From: Rheinheimera sp.
GTDB taxonomy: Bacteria; Pseudomonadota; Gammaproteobacteria; Enterobacterales; Alteromonadaceae
Assembly: GCF_030824435.1 (NCBI RefSeq)
Contig: NZ_JAVBXS010000027.1
Location: forward strand, 62,001 to 126,000
Length of the DNA: 64,000 nucleotides
Direction: 5' to 3'
The notes under the pieces were generated by a model. The model saw only the letters and a list, made by a program, of their open reading frames with translations, did no database searches and was not told where the DNA came from. A program made the translations under genes and the position numbers. Within the stretch, counting starts at the first letter, position 1. Every line of letters begins with the position of its first letter. Shown here in pieces: positions 26,078-36,326 of the stretch.

Positions 26078-28300
26078 ATGGGCTTTGATTTAGATGAGGA
26101 CATTTTACAGGATTTCCTAGTCGAAGCCGGCGAGATCCTTGAGCTGTTGCAGGAGCAGTTGGTCGAACTAGAAAATAATCCCGACGATGCCAGCTTATTA
26201 AATGCAATATTTCGTGGTTTTCATACGGTAAAAGGTGGTGCCGGATTTTTGTCGCTGACAGAACTGGTGGATGCATGTCATGGTGCGGAAAACGTATTTG
26301 ATATTTTGCGTACCGGTAAAAGACGTGTCACATCCGAACTGATGGATGTCATTCTGCAGGCATTGGATGCTATTAATGAAATGTTTGCCAATGTACAGAA
26401 CCGGCAACCGCTCGAACCTGCTTCTCCTGAATTATTGCATGCCTTACACCGTCTGAGTGAACCTGAGTCGGAAGATGCAGTTGCAGCACCTGTGGTCGCT
26501 GTGGCTGAACCTGAAATGAGCATGGATACATTTGACGCTGCAGTCTCACTTGAAGTTGAAGGCGGCGCAGAAACAGCATCCGATGCTATTGATGATATTT
26601 CTGAAGACGAATTTGAACGTCTGCTCGACGAACTGCATGGCACTGCAGCTCCAGGCCGCTCAGAGCCGGTTGTAGCAAAACCTGTTGCAGCGCCTGTCAT
26701 TACTGCTTCGGCGTCTGATGACATCACTGATGATGAATTTGAGGCCATTCTGGATCAGCTGCACGGCAAGGGGTCTTTTGTGCCAGCCAGCCATGATGTT
26801 GCGCCTGCGGCAAAAGCGCCGGCAGCTGCGCCGGCACAACCTGCAGCTGCCAAAGCTGCAGATGACATTAGTGATGATGAGTTTGAATCTTTATTAGACG
26901 AATTACATGGCAAAGGCAAAGCGCCGGTAGGCTCCGTTGATATCGCTAAGGCTGCAGCGCCAACAGCTGCGCCAGTTGCAAAAGCTGCAGCGCCTGTTGC
27001 TAAAGCTGTTGAGCCTGCCAAGGCTGCCGAAGTAGTAAAAGCGCCACCTGTGATTGCAAAAGACAAAGATGGTGACGACAGCAAAGGCGCAGCCGCTGAC
27101 ACTACAGTGCGGGTTGACACCAAACGTCTTGACCAAATCATGAACATGGTTGGTGAGCTGGTGCTGGTGCGTAACCGTCTGGTTAGTCTGTCAACTGTTG
27201 CTCAGAATGAAGAAATGAGCAAAGCCATTTCAAATCTGGATGTAGTGACAGCCGATCTGCAAGGCGCTGTAATGAAAACCCGGATGCAGCCTATCAAAAA
27301 GGTGTTTGGTCGTTTCCCCAGGGTTGTGCGTGATTTAGCCCGTTCGTTACAAAAAGAAATTAACCTTGAGCTTGAAGGTGAAGAAACAGATTTAGATAAA
27401 AACCTGGTTGAAGCCTTAGCCGATCCGCTGGTGCACTTAGTGCGTAACTCGGTTGACCATGGTATTGAAATGCCTGATGTGCGTGCCAAAAATGGCAAAC
27501 CCCGTACTGGTTTGGTCAAACTGGCGGCGCAGCAGGCAGGTGACCATATACTGTTAACCATTCAGGATGATGGTGCTGGTATGGATCCGGAAAAACTGAA
27601 GTCTATCGCCATCAAACGTGGGGTGTTAGATCCGGATGCAGCAGCACGGATGTCGGATACCGAAGCTTTTAACCTGATTTTTGCGCCTGGGTTCTCTACT
27701 AAAGAGCAAATTTCAGATATTTCCGGCCGTGGTGTTGGTATGGATGTGGTGAAAACCAAAATCAACCAATTAAACGGTACAGTGCATATTCATTCCAAGC
27801 TGGGTCAGGGCACCTTGCTGGAAATTAAAGTGCCTTTAACGCTGGCGATACTGCCAACTTTAATGGTTATTGTTGGAAAACAACCCTTTGCGTTACCGCT
27901 GGCAACAGTCAACGAGATATTCCACCTCGATTTATCCAAAACAAATATTGTGGATGGTCAGCTGACGATTGTGGTGCGTAATAAAGCCATACCGCTGTTT
28001 TATCTCGAGCACTGGCTGGTGCGAGGTTCAAACCAGAAACTACGCAGGGAACAGGGTCATGTAGTGATAGTGCAGCTGGGTACCCAACAAGTAGGTTTTG
28101 TCGTGGACTCTCTGGTTGGTCAGGAAGAAGTGGTTATTAAACCTTTGGATGCTTTATTGCAAGGCACACCAGGCATGGCAGGTGCAACCATTACCTCAGA
28201 CGGTGGTATTGCATTAATTCTTGACGTACCAAACTTACTCAAACATTACGCGAAAAAATCAAAGATAAAGTTTGACCGGTTTAACAATTTAACTTCATAA
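26078..28300 (+). CDS. cheA: Chemotaxis histidine kinase CheA with triple acidic repeat
   Basis: A 740-residue kinase. The HPt domain is at 1-105 with phospho-acceptor His49 in [10 protein letters not shown]. The dimerisation domain starts at about 345, the ATPase at about 400-580 ([22 protein letters not shown]), and the CheW-like domain at about 590-730. Residues 130-340 are an Ala/Pro-rich linker with no recognisable P2 domain. The linker carries three copies of DDI-x2-DEFE-x3-D-x-LHG at 172-188, 214-230 and 262-278. In vibrios the corresponding part of CheA holds the LID segment that binds ParP and ParC; the repeats may do this here (inference). ParC and ParP are encoded downstream. Confidence 0.96.
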   Translation: MGFDLDEDILQDFLVEAGEILELLQEQLVELENNPDDASLLNAIFRGFHTVKGGAGFLSLTELVDACHGAENVFDILRTGKRRVTSELMDVILQALDAINEMFANVQNRQPLEPASPELLHALHRLSEPESEDAVAAPVVAVAEPEMSMDTFDAAVSLEVEGGAETASDAIDDISEDEFERLLDELHGTAAPGRSEPVVAKPVAAPVITASASDDITDDEFEAILDQLHGKGSFVPASHDVAPAAKAPAAAPAQPAAAKAADDISDDEFESLLDELHGKGKAPVGSVDIAKAAAPTAAPVAKAAAPVAKAVEPAKAAEVVKAPPVIAKDKDGDDSKGAAADTTVRVDTKRLDQIMNMVGELVLVRNRLVSLSTVAQNEEMSKAISNLDVVTADLQGAVMKTRMQPIKKVFGRFPRVVRDLARSLQKEINLELEGEETDLDKNLVEALADPLVHLVRNSVDHGIEMPDVRAKNGKPRTGLVKLAAQQAGDHILLTIQDDGAGMDPEKLKSIAIKRGVLDPDAAARMSDTEAFNLIFAPGFSTKEQISDISGRGVGMDVVKTKINQLNGTVHIHSKLGQGTLLEIKVPLTLAILPTLMVIVGKQPFALPLATVNEIFHLDLSKTNIVDGQLTIVVRNKAIPLFYLEHWLVRGSNQKLRREQGHVVIVQLGTQQVGFVVDSLVGQEEVVIKPLDALLQGTPGMAGATITSDGGIALILDVPNLLKHYAKKSKIKFDRFNNLTS

Positions 28301-28311
28301 GCGAGTCATCT

Positions 28312-29463
28312 ATGTCGATCAAGGTATTAGTGGTAGATGATTCGAGCTTTTTCCGTCGTCGTCTGACTGAAATTCTGGCAGGTGACATGGAAATTACCGT
28401 GATTGGCACAGCCAATAACGGTAAAGAAGCAGTCGAAAAGGCGATGGAGTTAAAACCAGACGTTATCACTATGGATGTCGAGATGCCGGTGATGGACGGC
28501 ATTGCGGCGGTACGGGAAATTCTGAAGCAACAAAGGGTGCCTATCCTGATGTTCTCTTCTTTGACCCATGCTGGCGCTAAAGCAACACTGGATGCATTGG
28601 ACGCTGGCGCTGTCGATTTTCTGCCGAAAAAGTTTGAAGATATTGCCCGTGACAAAGGCGAAGCCATTGAGGTACTGCGGCAAAGGGTGAAGGCTGTTGC
28701 ACGCCGGCGGTTATTTGTTCGCCCGACAACTGCAGCGACAACGCCTGCTGCCGCACCTGCCGCAAGAACTACGCCGGCTCCGCTTGCCCGTACGCCATTA
28801 GCCCGCGCTGAGTTACTGAGAAGTCCGGAACGTAACGAAAGCTCAGAGGCAACACCGGAACGGCCCTTTAAAGCTTCAGGTAAAAATTACAAATTGTTGG
28901 CAATTGGCACCTCCACCGGAGGTCCGGTTGCGCTGCAGACTATTATTACCGCACTTCCTGCCAATTTCCCATTGCCAATAGTCTTGGTACAACATATGCC
29001 TGCGGCTTTTACCGGGGCTTTTGCCAGCCGGTTAAATTCGCTGGCAAAAATTGAAGTGCGTGAAGCCGTTGATGGCGACCTGTTAAAACCAGGTGTTGCT
29101 TATCTGGCCCCAGGTGGTAAACAAATGCTGGTGGAAGGCTCGGAAAATCAGGCCAAATTACGTATTAAAGATGATGATTCACCGCGTATTACTTTTAAAC
29201 CCAGTGTGGACATCACCTTTGGCACCGCAGCAAAAGTATTCAGTGACAAGGTACTTGCTATAGTACTGACCGGCATGGGCTCGGATGGCCGTGATGGCTG
29301 TCGTCTGCTGAAACAATTTGGTTCTAAAATCTGGGCGCAGGACGAAGCCAGCTGTGTGGTGTATGGCATGCCGCAGGCTGTTACCAGCGCAGGTTTAACA
29401 GATGTAGAAGTAAGTCTGCCTGATGTCGCCGGTAAAATAATGGCGGAAGTAGGTCATGGATAA
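28312..29463 (+). CDS. cheB: Chemoreceptor methylesterase CheB
   Basis: A 383-residue protein. The N-terminal receiver has Asp in [11 protein letters not shown] (about residue 56). A Pro/Ala/Thr-rich linker at about 139-185 leads to the esterase domain with catalytic Ser in [10 protein letters not shown], His in [13 protein letters not shown] and Asp in [10 protein letters not shown]. It removes methyl groups from receptors for adaptation. It overlaps motC by 8 bases. Confidence 0.95.
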   Translation: MSIKVLVVDDSSFFRRRLTEILAGDMEITVIGTANNGKEAVEKAMELKPDVITMDVEMPVMDGIAAVREILKQQRVPILMFSSLTHAGAKATLDALDAGAVDFLPKKFEDIARDKGEAIEVLRQRVKAVARRRLFVRPTTAATTPAAAPAARTTPAPLARTPLARAELLRSPERNESSEATPERPFKASGKNYKLLAIGTSTGGPVALQTIITALPANFPLPIVLVQHMPAAFTGAFASRLNSLAKIEVREAVDGDLLKPGVAYLAPGGKQMLVEGSENQAKLRIKDDDSPRITFKPSVDITFGTAAKVFSDKVLAIVLTGMGSDGRDGCRLLKQFGSKIWAQDEASCVVYGMPQAVTSAGLTDVEVSLPDVAGKIMAEVGHG

Positions 29464-30199
29464 ACTTTCTGTTGCTGGTCTGATTTTAGGCCTGGCAGCT
29501 ATTGCCAGCGGCTATACCTTGCATGGTGGTGAGTTATCAACCTTATTTGATATGCCTGCGCTGGTCATAGTGCTGGGTGGAACCTTAGGTGCTGTGCTAT
29601 TTCAGACACCTTTGCCACAGTTTACCGTGGGGATCAAAATGTTGTCCTGGGTGTTCCGTGCACAGTATGTGCCGCTTAATGCCACGGTGGAGCGCTTGAT
29701 CAACTGGGGTACTGCAGCACGCAGTAATGGTTTTTTATCACTGGAAGCTGAAGCGCTGCAGGAAACTGACCCATTTTTACACAATGCATTGAATTTATTG
29801 GTTGATGGTGTAGAGCCAGCCATTTTGCAAGATGCACTGGATGCCGAATTAACACTTGAACGTGAACGTTTAATGCGTTCGGCGCGTATTTATGAAGCTA
29901 TGGGCGGTTATAGCCCAACCATCGGCATACTGGGTGCTGTGCTTGGCCTTATTCAGGCAATGCAAAACATCGACAAACCAGAGTTATTGGGCAATGGTAT
30001 TGCCACTGCTTTTGTCGCAACAGTCTACGGTGTGGGCTTTGCTAATCTGGTGTTTATCCCTATTGCCAACAAACTCAAGAGCGTGGTTATTCAGCGCACC
30101 CTCTATCAGGAGCTGATTGTTGAAGGGGTAGTGTCTATCGCCAATGGCGAAAATCCGCGGGTAATTGAACGCAAACTTGCCGCTTACCGGGTTGGTTGA
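29456..30199 (+). CDS. motC: Flagellar stator protein MotC (MotA family)
   Basis: A 247-residue stator subunit with four membrane helices. The start is [19 protein letters not shown], and the later [10 protein letters not shown] segment precedes the third and fourth helices. The cytoplasmic loop contains charged residues for FliG contact ([23 protein letters not shown]). In Pseudomonas and relatives motC-motD sits in this chemotaxis operon as a second proton-driven stator. The primary motAB or pomAB genes are not in the window. Confidence 0.92.
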   Translation: MDKLSVAGLILGLAAIASGYTLHGGELSTLFDMPALVIVLGGTLGAVLFQTPLPQFTVGIKMLSWVFRAQYVPLNATVERLINWGTAARSNGFLSLEAEALQETDPFLHNALNLLVDGVEPAILQDALDAELTLERERLMRSARIYEAMGGYSPTIGILGAVLGLIQAMQNIDKPELLGNGIATAFVATVYGVGFANLVFIPIANKLKSVVIQRTLYQELIVEGVVSIANGENPRVIERKLAAYRVG

Positions 30200-30203
30200 A
30201 TTT

Positions 30204-31196
30204 ATGTATCGTTATCGTGAGCGTCATCAGCAAATGGACCAGGAGCCGCTTGACCGCTGGCTGGTTTCGTATGCAGATTACGTCACGCTGATGTTTGCGC
30301 TTTTTGTGGTGTTGTATTCACTGGCTATTGCCAAAGAAGAAAAATTTAAAACAATTTCTACCACCTTATCTCAGGTATTTGAAAAAGCGCCAGTGGCAGA
30401 AACCGGCGTGAAAGGGCCGGATGTGCTAACGGATAACAAACCGCGCAGTGATTATCAGAAGTTTGGTTCATCATTAGAAACTGCGACAGGCCCTGAGATT
30501 GTTGCTGATGCCAAAGAGCAGACCACCCAACAGGATCCAAAGTTTGGAAATCCGCTGGTATCGCTACAGGAACAGTTGACTCAATCGCTGGCAAATCTGA
30601 TAGAGCAGGGGGTTGCCAAGGTTGAAAACGATGAAGACTGGCTGACCATTCAGCTTAACAGCGGTTTGTTATTTCCAAGCGGCAGTGCAGTGCAAACATC
30701 AACCGCAGAAGTGTTATTAAAAGAGATTGTGGGTATTCTGAACCAGACCGTTAATGTAGTGCGGGTGCGCGGTTATACCGACAATCAGCCGATGAGCAAT
30801 GAGATTTTCCCGTCAAACTGGGAACTGTCGATGGCGCGTGCAACGGCCATTTTACGCGAGTTACAACGTTTGGGCGTGCGCCCTGAGCGGCTGGCCGCTG
30901 AAGGTTATGGTGAATTTGCTCCTTTTGCCGACAACAGCACTGAACAAGGGCGGGCAGAGAACCGCAAGGTGGTGATTGCAATTTCCAAATTTGCAGCAAG
31001 GCCGCTCAAAGTACAACAACAGTTACCGTCAGAGGCAACGCCGGCTGAACTGCAAAAAGTGCTGCAACAGGCCACAACTTTGCCGGCCGAAGATGGCACC
31101 ATCCATGTCATTCGTTTGCCTCATGGTGGAATTAGAATTACATCTGCGCCGCCAACCAAGGCGGACGACACTGAACAAAAAAGCGGGAATAATTAA
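30204..31196 (+). CDS. motD: Flagellar stator protein MotD (MotB family)
   Basis: A 330-residue protein with a single N-terminal membrane helix bearing the ion-binding Asp (RWLVSYADYVTLMFALFVVLYSLA region, about residues 20-43). A C-terminal OmpA-like peptidoglycan-binding domain contains VRGYTDNQPMSNEIFPSNWELS and GRAENRKVV. It anchors the MotC stator to the cell wall. ATG at 30204 is chosen; in-frame TTG codons upstream (30165, 30192) lie inside or against motC. Confidence 0.92.
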   Translation: MYRYRERHQQMDQEPLDRWLVSYADYVTLMFALFVVLYSLAIAKEEKFKTISTTLSQVFEKAPVAETGVKGPDVLTDNKPRSDYQKFGSSLETATGPEIVADAKEQTTQQDPKFGNPLVSLQEQLTQSLANLIEQGVAKVENDEDWLTIQLNSGLLFPSGSAVQTSTAEVLLKEIVGILNQTVNVVRVRGYTDNQPMSNEIFPSNWELSMARATAILRELQRLGVRPERLAAEGYGEFAPFADNSTEQGRAENRKVVIAISKFAARPLKVQQQLPSEATPAELQKVLQQATTLPAEDGTIHVIRLPHGGIRITSAPPTKADDTEQKSGNN

Positions 31197-31985
31197 TTGG
31201 TCGTTTGGACTATTGCAAATCAAAAAGGTGGTGTAGGTAAAACTACCACCACTGTCACTTTAGGCGCGCTGCTGGCTGAGCGTGGCAACAGGGTATTATT
31301 GATCGACACAGATCCACATGCTTCGTTAACCTATTATTTTGGTATTGACGCTGAAGAGCTGGAAAACAGTGTGTATGACATTTTTATCCGGGGCAAAACG
31401 ATCAGCAAAGAAGAAATTATGCAGTCGTTATGCCCAAGTGGCATGAATAATCTGGATATTCTGCCATCTTCTATGGCGCTTGCCACACTCGACAGATCGT
31501 TAGGTGATAAAGGTGGTATGGGCCTTATTTTAAAAAAGGCGCTGGCGAAAATTGCTGACGAATATGATTATGTGTTAATTGACTGTCCGCCGGTGATTGG
31601 GGTGTTGATGGTCAATGCGATGGCGGCCTGCGACAGAATTCTGATACCGGTGCAAACCGAATTTTTGGCGCTGAAAGGTCTGGATCGCATGCTGGCAACG
31701 ATGCAGTTGATGCAAAGCAGTAATCAGCCGGGTTACCAGTTCACCATAGTGCCGACCATGTACGACAAGCGCACCAAGGCGTCATTGGAAGCATATAAAG
31801 AACTGAAAGCCAAATACCATGATTTGGTTTGGTCAGCAGTTATTCCGATAGACACCAAGATGCGTGATGCCAGTCTGGCGCAAACGCCGCCACCAGTGTA
31901 TGCGCCAAAATCCCGTGGGGTTTTTGCTTACAATACATTGCTGACTTATTTATTGCAGCTGAGCCCGGAGTCCGTGCATGAGTGA
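31197..31985 (+). CDS. parC: ParA-family ATPase ParC, chemoreceptor array positioning
   Basis: A 262-residue ParA-like ATPase with Walker A KGGVGKTTTTVTLG (about residues 11-24), LIDTDPHASLTYYFG and YVLIDCPPVIGVLMVNA. In Vibrio, ParC marks the old pole and recruits chemosensory arrays through ParP; Pseudomonas has an equivalent gene at this spot. Start is TTG at 31197 with GCGGGA upstream, directly abutting the motD stop. It overlaps parP by 8 bases. Confidence 0.9.
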   Translation: MVVWTIANQKGGVGKTTTTVTLGALLAERGNRVLLIDTDPHASLTYYFGIDAEELENSVYDIFIRGKTISKEEIMQSLCPSGMNNLDILPSSMALATLDRSLGDKGGMGLILKKALAKIADEYDYVLIDCPPVIGVLMVNAMAACDRILIPVQTEFLALKGLDRMLATMQLMQSSNQPGYQFTIVPTMYDKRTKASLEAYKELKAKYHDLVWSAVIPIDTKMRDASLAQTPPPVYAPKSRGVFAYNTLLTYLLQLSPESVHE

Positions 31986-32742
31986 TCTGGTTGCCAGTCA
32001 TAAAGTGATGCGCAATTATCTGGCTGCTCTGCTGACGGAAGAGCAGGAGCCTGAGGTAAAAACTGCTGTTGTTGATGTGAAAAAACAGCAGCTGAATCAG
32101 CTGTTGTCGACAGTCACTACTGCACCTGCGCAGGTAGCTCCGGCAGTGGCCAAAGCCAGAGCTGAAGCAAAAGTTACCGCTGAAATTGTTAAACCTGCCG
32201 CAGTTGTCCCAGTGGCAAAAGTGGCGCCGGTGTTGTTACCAAAAAAAGAAGTTCCACCGCCAATGCCGCCAGTGCAAGCCGTGGTAAAAGAATACCGGCA
32301 GGGGCGTTTTCAGGCATTATTTTTTGAAGTGGCCGGCTTAAAAGTGGCATTACCGCTAAAAGAGCTTGGTGGCATCCATCAGATCACCAGTATCAACACT
32401 TTGCCTGGTAAACCTGTTTGGTATAAAGGCGTGATGTTATACCGCGAGCAGAAAATCAACGTTGTTGATACCGCTATGTGGGTCATGCCAGAAAAGTATG
32501 ACCAACAACTGGCAGAAAGTCTAAACTATCAATATGTTATTATGCTGGGCAAAAGTTCATGGGGTATTGCCTGTGAGTCTTTGATCAACACAGTGGCCTT
32601 AGAACAAGAAGACGTAAAATGGCGCGCCGCGCAAGGGAAACGCCCATGGTTAGCCGGATTGATTAAACAACATATGTGTGCTTTGTTAGATGTAGATGCC
32701 TTGATTGCGTTGCTCGCGCAGGGCGCAGGCAGTTCAGACTAA
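31978..32742 (+). CDS. parP: CheW-like array-tethering protein ParP
   Basis: A 254-residue protein. The first 100 or so residues are Ala/Val/Lys/Pro-rich and probably flexible. A C-terminal CheW-like domain starts at about residue 105 (YRQGRFQALFFEVAGLKVALPL). In Vibrio, ParP links ParC to CheA and inserts into the receptor array through this domain. Gene order parC-parP-cheW is the same as there. Confidence 0.9.
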   Translation: MSDLVASHKVMRNYLAALLTEEQEPEVKTAVVDVKKQQLNQLLSTVTTAPAQVAPAVAKARAEAKVTAEIVKPAAVVPVAKVAPVLLPKKEVPPPMPPVQAVVKEYRQGRFQALFFEVAGLKVALPLKELGGIHQITSINTLPGKPVWYKGVMLYREQKINVVDTAMWVMPEKYDQQLAESLNYQYVIMLGKSSWGIACESLINTVALEQEDVKWRAAQGKRPWLAGLIKQHMCALLDVDALIALLAQGAGSSD

Positions 32743-32769
32743 GCACGGACCAAGCGAGAGGAGCGATTC

Positions 32770-33264
32770 ATGAGCAATTTAATGGCGCAAGCAGGCAATA
32801 CCAAAGAACAGAATGATGTCGTGCTGCAATGGGTGACTTTTAAGCTGCAGGAAGAAACCTACGGTATTAATGTGATGCAGGTGCAGGAAGTATTGCGCTA
32901 CACCGATATAGCTCCGGTACCTGGTGCGCCTTCTTATGTACTTGGTATTATCAACCTGCGCGGTAATGTGGTGACAGTCATTGACACCCGTTCACGTTTT
33001 GGTTTACCGCCAACAGACGTGACTGAAAACAGCCGTATTGTAATTATTGAAGCCGATAAACAAGTGATTGGTATTTTGGTCGACAGCGTGGCTGAAGTTG
33101 TTTATCTGCGTGGTTCAGAAATTGACACGGCACCTAATGTAGGCACTGATGAAAGCGCTAAGTTTATTCAGGGTGTATCAAACCGCGATGGCGAATTGCT
33201 GATCCTGGTTGACCTGAACAAACTACTGACTGATGAAGAGTGGGACGAAATTACCAGTATTTAA
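32770..33264 (+). CDS. cheW: Chemotaxis coupling protein CheW
   Basis: A 164-residue CheW domain with VLQWVTFKLQEETYGINVMQVQEVLR and the conserved NLRGNVVTVIDTR segment. It couples methyl-accepting receptors to CheA in the polar array. A GAGAGGAG lies just upstream. It is the last clear chemotaxis gene of the block. Confidence 0.96.
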   Translation: MSNLMAQAGNTKEQNDVVLQWVTFKLQEETYGINVMQVQEVLRYTDIAPVPGAPSYVLGIINLRGNVVTVIDTRSRFGLPPTDVTENSRIVIIEADKQVIGILVDSVAEVVYLRGSEIDTAPNVGTDESAKFIQGVSNRDGELLILVDLNKLLTDEEWDEITSI

Positions 33265-33277
33265 TCAGGTCCTCCCC

Positions 33278-33730
33278 GTGTCTTTTCCTATCGAATGGTT
33301 AACTCTCGCCGTAGTACCGGCAGTAGCAATACTGCTGGTTTTTGTTGTTTTTTGGCAACACAGAATACAACAACAACAGCATCTGTTGTTGGTCGCACGC
33401 ATGGAAGAGTTGCAGCAAGCGCTGAATCTGAGCCGTGCAGAAGTAGAAGAACTCAGAAATGGTGTTATTGGTGTGGGGCAACGTATTCTGACTGCCGAAC
33501 GGCTGTTACAACAAATGCAGTTGCATCAGCAGACGCTGGCATCCGAACTTGAGCAGTTGTCAGAACATCAGCAAAAAATTCAGTTGGCGGATCCCGAATC
33601 CAAACTCTATAGCAGGGCGATGAAAATGGTGCAATTAGGCGCCGGCCTTGAAGAAATTATGCAGGAATGTGAATTGCCGCGTGCCGAAGCTGAGTTATTA
33701 CTCAATCTGCATCGTCAGCAAAATGGCTGA
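33278..33730 (+). CDS. DUF2802 membrane-anchored coiled-coil protein
   Basis: A protein of about 150 residues with one N-terminal membrane helix (LTLAVVPAVAILLVFVVFW) and a Gln/Leu/Glu-rich coiled coil. The C-terminal end has LGAGLEEIMQECELPRAEAELLLNLH, characteristic of DUF2802 proteins. These occur at this spot after cheW in Pseudomonas, Shewanella and Vibrio; their function is unknown, presumably in polar motility or array organisation. I favour GTG at 33278. An in-frame ATG at 33233 would sit inside cheW and add 15 odd residues. Confidence 0.75.
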   Translation: MSFPIEWLTLAVVPAVAILLVFVVFWQHRIQQQQHLLLVARMEELQQALNLSRAEVEELRNGVIGVGQRILTAERLLQQMQLHQQTLASELEQLSEHQQKIQLADPESKLYSRAMKMVQLGAGLEEIMQECELPRAEAELLLNLHRQQNG

Positions 33731-33828
33731 TGCCTGCGCTTGTTGTGTCAAATCAAGTCGAGACTAATTTAGCGAAAGTTGTAGATACGAAACTACGCCG
33801 CCAGTCGCCCATTTGTTTTTATCCCTAA
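33730..33828 (+). CDS. Possible 32-residue coupled ORF
   Basis: A small reading frame starts at ATG overlapping the DUF2802 stop (TGATG, 33728-33732). It encodes MPALVVSNQVETNLAKVV plus a basic tail ending RRQSPICFYP. Codon choice looks ordinary for this genome, but I recognise no family and there is no ribosome site apart from coupling. It could be a real small protein or chance. Confidence 0.25.
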   Translation: MPALVVSNQVETNLAKVVDTKLRRQSPICFYP

Positions 33829-34004
33829 GCTTTAGCTTTTATCTGTCTGCCGGCAATGCCATGCCAACTTTTGTCCCCGCTATTGTGCTGAAAAGCCTTG
33901 CCAATGCTGTGTTTAGCTGCAGTATCGGCGAGCACAATGCTGTTACTTTCAGCTGAGGTTTGATAAGCTGCAAATTATTTACGGCTAAGCTACGGAATCT
34001 GCTT
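33829..34004. other. Junction between chemotaxis and polysaccharide loci
   Basis: A weak hairpin with a T tail (AAGC TTTA GCTT, about 33827-33838) could end the che transcript. The rest must hold the start signals for wecB, but no convincing -35/-10 pair, JUMPstart or ops element was found. A 31-codon open frame (33861-33956) is present but unsupported. Confidence 0.4.
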
Positions 34005-35135
34005 ATGTTAAAGGTACTCAGTGTGTTTGGAACCCGGCCTGAAGCCATTAAAATGGCGCCGCTGGTGAATTTATTAAAACAAGACCCCGCCATCGACAGC
34101 CGTGTTTGTGTAACAGGACAACACCGTGAAATGCTCGACCAGGTGCTGAAGCTGTTTCATATTGTGCCTGAATATGATTTGGCCATTATGAAAGCTGGTC
34201 AGGATTTATATGATGTCTCTACCAGTATTTTATTAAACATCAAACCTGTGCTGCGAGATTTCCAGCCTGACATAGTTCTGGTGCATGGCGACACCAGCAC
34301 CACTTTTGCTGCTGCCCTGGCTTGTTATTATGAAAAAACAGCGGTAGGTCATGTGGAAGCAGGTTTGCGTACCGGCAATATTTACAGCCCATGGCCGGAA
34401 GAGGCTAACCGCCGTTTAACCGGTGCTATTACCACTTTACACTTTGCCCCTACCGCCACCTCACAGCATAACCTGCTTGCTGAAAATGTCGATCCGGTTA
34501 AAGTTTTTGTCACAGGCAATACTGTTATTGACGCATTACATCAGGTGGTCGCTAAAATTGATGCCGACCCGCAGCTGTCGGGCGATTTTGCCAGCAAATT
34601 TCCGTATGGTCAGGATGGTCGCAGGCTGATTCTGGTCACAGGCCATCGCCGTGAGAGTTTTGGTGCTGGTTTTGAAAACATCTGCGCTGCGCTAAAAGCT
34701 ATTGCTGAACAATTCCCTGATGCCGACATTGTGTATCCGGTACATTTAAACCCGAATGTTCGTGAACCTGTATTCCGTTTACTCAGCAACGCTTCAAATG
34801 TGCATCTGATCGAACCTCAGGATTATTTACCTTTTGTCTATTTAATGAGCCGCAGTTATCTGGTACTGACCGACTCAGGTGGTATTCAGGAGGAAGCGCC
34901 TTCTTTAGGTAAACCTGTGCTGGTGATGCGCGACACCACAGAGCGGCCTGAAGCTGTTGCCGCAGGCACAGTTAAACTTGTGGGTACTGACAAAGACAAA
35001 ATTGTTAATGAAGTCAGTAAACTGATGACCGATAGTCATTATTATCAGACCATGAGTTTTGCCCATAATCCATATGGTGATGGTCAGGCTTGTAGCCGCA
35101 TTGTTGAGGCTATCAAAGCTTATTTTGTGAAATAA
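34005..35135 (+). CDS. wecB: UDP-GlcNAc 2-epimerase (non-hydrolysing)
   Basis: A 376-residue enzyme, the same length as Escherichia coli WecB. It has the start [38 protein letters not shown] and the C-terminal [22 protein letters not shown]. It converts UDP-GlcNAc to UDP-ManNAc in the cytoplasm for surface polysaccharide. ATG at 34005 is chosen; a TTG at 33960 would add 15 residues not typical of the family. It is the first gene of the polysaccharide block and is followed by a terminator-like hairpin. Confidence 0.95.
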   Translation: MLKVLSVFGTRPEAIKMAPLVNLLKQDPAIDSRVCVTGQHREMLDQVLKLFHIVPEYDLAIMKAGQDLYDVSTSILLNIKPVLRDFQPDIVLVHGDTSTTFAAALACYYEKTAVGHVEAGLRTGNIYSPWPEEANRRLTGAITTLHFAPTATSQHNLLAENVDPVKVFVTGNTVIDALHQVVAKIDADPQLSGDFASKFPYGQDGRRLILVTGHRRESFGAGFENICAALKAIAEQFPDADIVYPVHLNPNVREPVFRLLSNASNVHLIEPQDYLPFVYLMSRSYLVLTDSGGIQEEAPSLGKPVLVMRDTTERPEAVAAGTVKLVGTDKDKIVNEVSKLMTDSHYYQTMSFAHNPYGDGQACSRIVEAIKAYFVK

Positions 35136-35154
35136 TTAATTACAGTGGAGCAGG

Positions 35155-35180
35155 ACACAGTGGTTTTGCCACCACTGTGT
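35155..35180 (+). terminator. Hairpin after wecB
   Basis: ACACAGTGGT (35155-35164) pairs perfectly with ACCACTGTGT (35171-35180) around TTTGCC and is followed by TTATCT. It lies 20 bases after wecB and about 80 before the next start. It would separate wecB from, or attenuate transcription into, the downstream genes. Confidence 0.65.
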
Positions 35181-35260
35181 TTATCTGTGCCGGGTGTTCA
35201 GCTTCATGTGGTAAAAAAACAGCAACTGAATGCACAGCAACAAGGACAGCAGAGAGAGTT

Positions 35261-36283
35261 ATGAATACATTTGAACAACGTCAGCAGCAACTGATAGCAA
35301 CGCCAAAAACCTGGCTGGTGACGGGGTGTGCCGGTTTTATTGGCTCTAACTTATTAGAAACATTATTAAAACTGGATCAGAAGGTCGTTGGACTTGATAA
35401 TTTTGCCACCGGCCACAGACATAATCTGCAGCAGGTGCAGGCTTTAGTCAGCCCGGCGCAGTGGCAGGGGTTTCGTTTTATTGAAGGCGACATCCGCGAA
35501 CTGAGTGACTGTCAGGCTGCTGTTGCCGGCGTCGATTATGTGTTGCACCAGGCGGCTTTAGGTTCAGTACCACGTTCGATCAACGACCCGCTGGCCACTA
35601 ATAACACCAATATCAACGGCTTTCTTAATATGTTGCAGGCAGCCAAAGAAGCGGGTGTACAAGGTTTTGTTTATGCTGCATCCAGTTCTACTTATGGCGA
35701 TCATCCGGCTTTGCCCAAAGTAGAAGAAAATATTGGCAACCCTTTGTCACCTTATGCCGTGACCAAGTATGTGAATGAGTTATACGCCGATGTATTTTCC
35801 CGTTGTTATGGTTTTCACAGTACAGGCCTGCGTTATTTTAATGTGTTTGGCCCAAGGCAGGACCCCAATGGCGCTTATGCCGCTGTGATCCCCAAATGGA
35901 CAGCTGCCATGCTGGCGAACGAAGATGTTGCGATCAATGGTGATGGTGAAACCAGCCGCGATTTTTGTTTTGTCGCCAATGCGGTTCAGGCCAATATTCT
36001 GGCAGCCACCACAGCCCTTGGCAAAAGCGAAGTGTTTAACGTCGCAGTGGGTGACAGAACCACATTAAATGATTTATTTCAGGCCATTCAGCAAACGCTC
36101 AGCGCCAATGGTGCCAACTATGGCAAAGAACCCCTGTATCGCGATTTTCGTGCCGGTGATGTACGCCATTCTCAGGCAGATGTCAGCAAAGCAGAAAGGC
36201 TGCTGGGGTATGTACCAGGCCATACACTGACTGCTGGTCTTGCCATTGCAATGCCTTGGTATATCCGCAATAACACAAAATGA
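35261..36283 (+). CDS. UDP-GlcNAc C4-epimerase, WbpP/TviC type
   Basis: A 340-residue extended SDR enzyme, like WbpP and TviC (about 341-348). It has the NAD loop [13 protein letters not shown] (about residues 22-34), the GxxG-linked [12 protein letters not shown], the ASSSTYG serine region and the YAVTKYVNE catalytic Tyr-Lys pair. It interconverts UDP-GlcNAc and UDP-GalNAc, or the matching uronic acids. ATG at 35261 follows AGAGAGAG; the longer frame from 35177 has no such support. Together with the dehydrogenase at 41668 it can make UDP-GalNAcA. Confidence 0.88.
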   Translation: MNTFEQRQQQLIATPKTWLVTGCAGFIGSNLLETLLKLDQKVVGLDNFATGHRHNLQQVQALVSPAQWQGFRFIEGDIRELSDCQAAVAGVDYVLHQAALGSVPRSINDPLATNNTNINGFLNMLQAAKEAGVQGFVYAASSSTYGDHPALPKVEENIGNPLSPYAVTKYVNELYADVFSRCYGFHSTGLRYFNVFGPRQDPNGAYAAVIPKWTAAMLANEDVAINGDGETSRDFCFVANAVQANILAATTALGKSEVFNVAVGDRTTLNDLFQAIQQTLSANGANYGKEPLYRDFRAGDVRHSQADVSKAERLLGYVPGHTLTAGLAIAMPWYIRNNTK

Positions 36284-36326
36284 TCCGCCACTTCGGTTCT
36301 GTACAGCTCACAAAAAGGGATATTGA

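Noticed and set aside
33861-33956. Open frame of 31 codons before wecB
   Set aside because: It has no ribosome site, no coupling to another gene and no recognisable sequence; it probably lies in the wecB leader.
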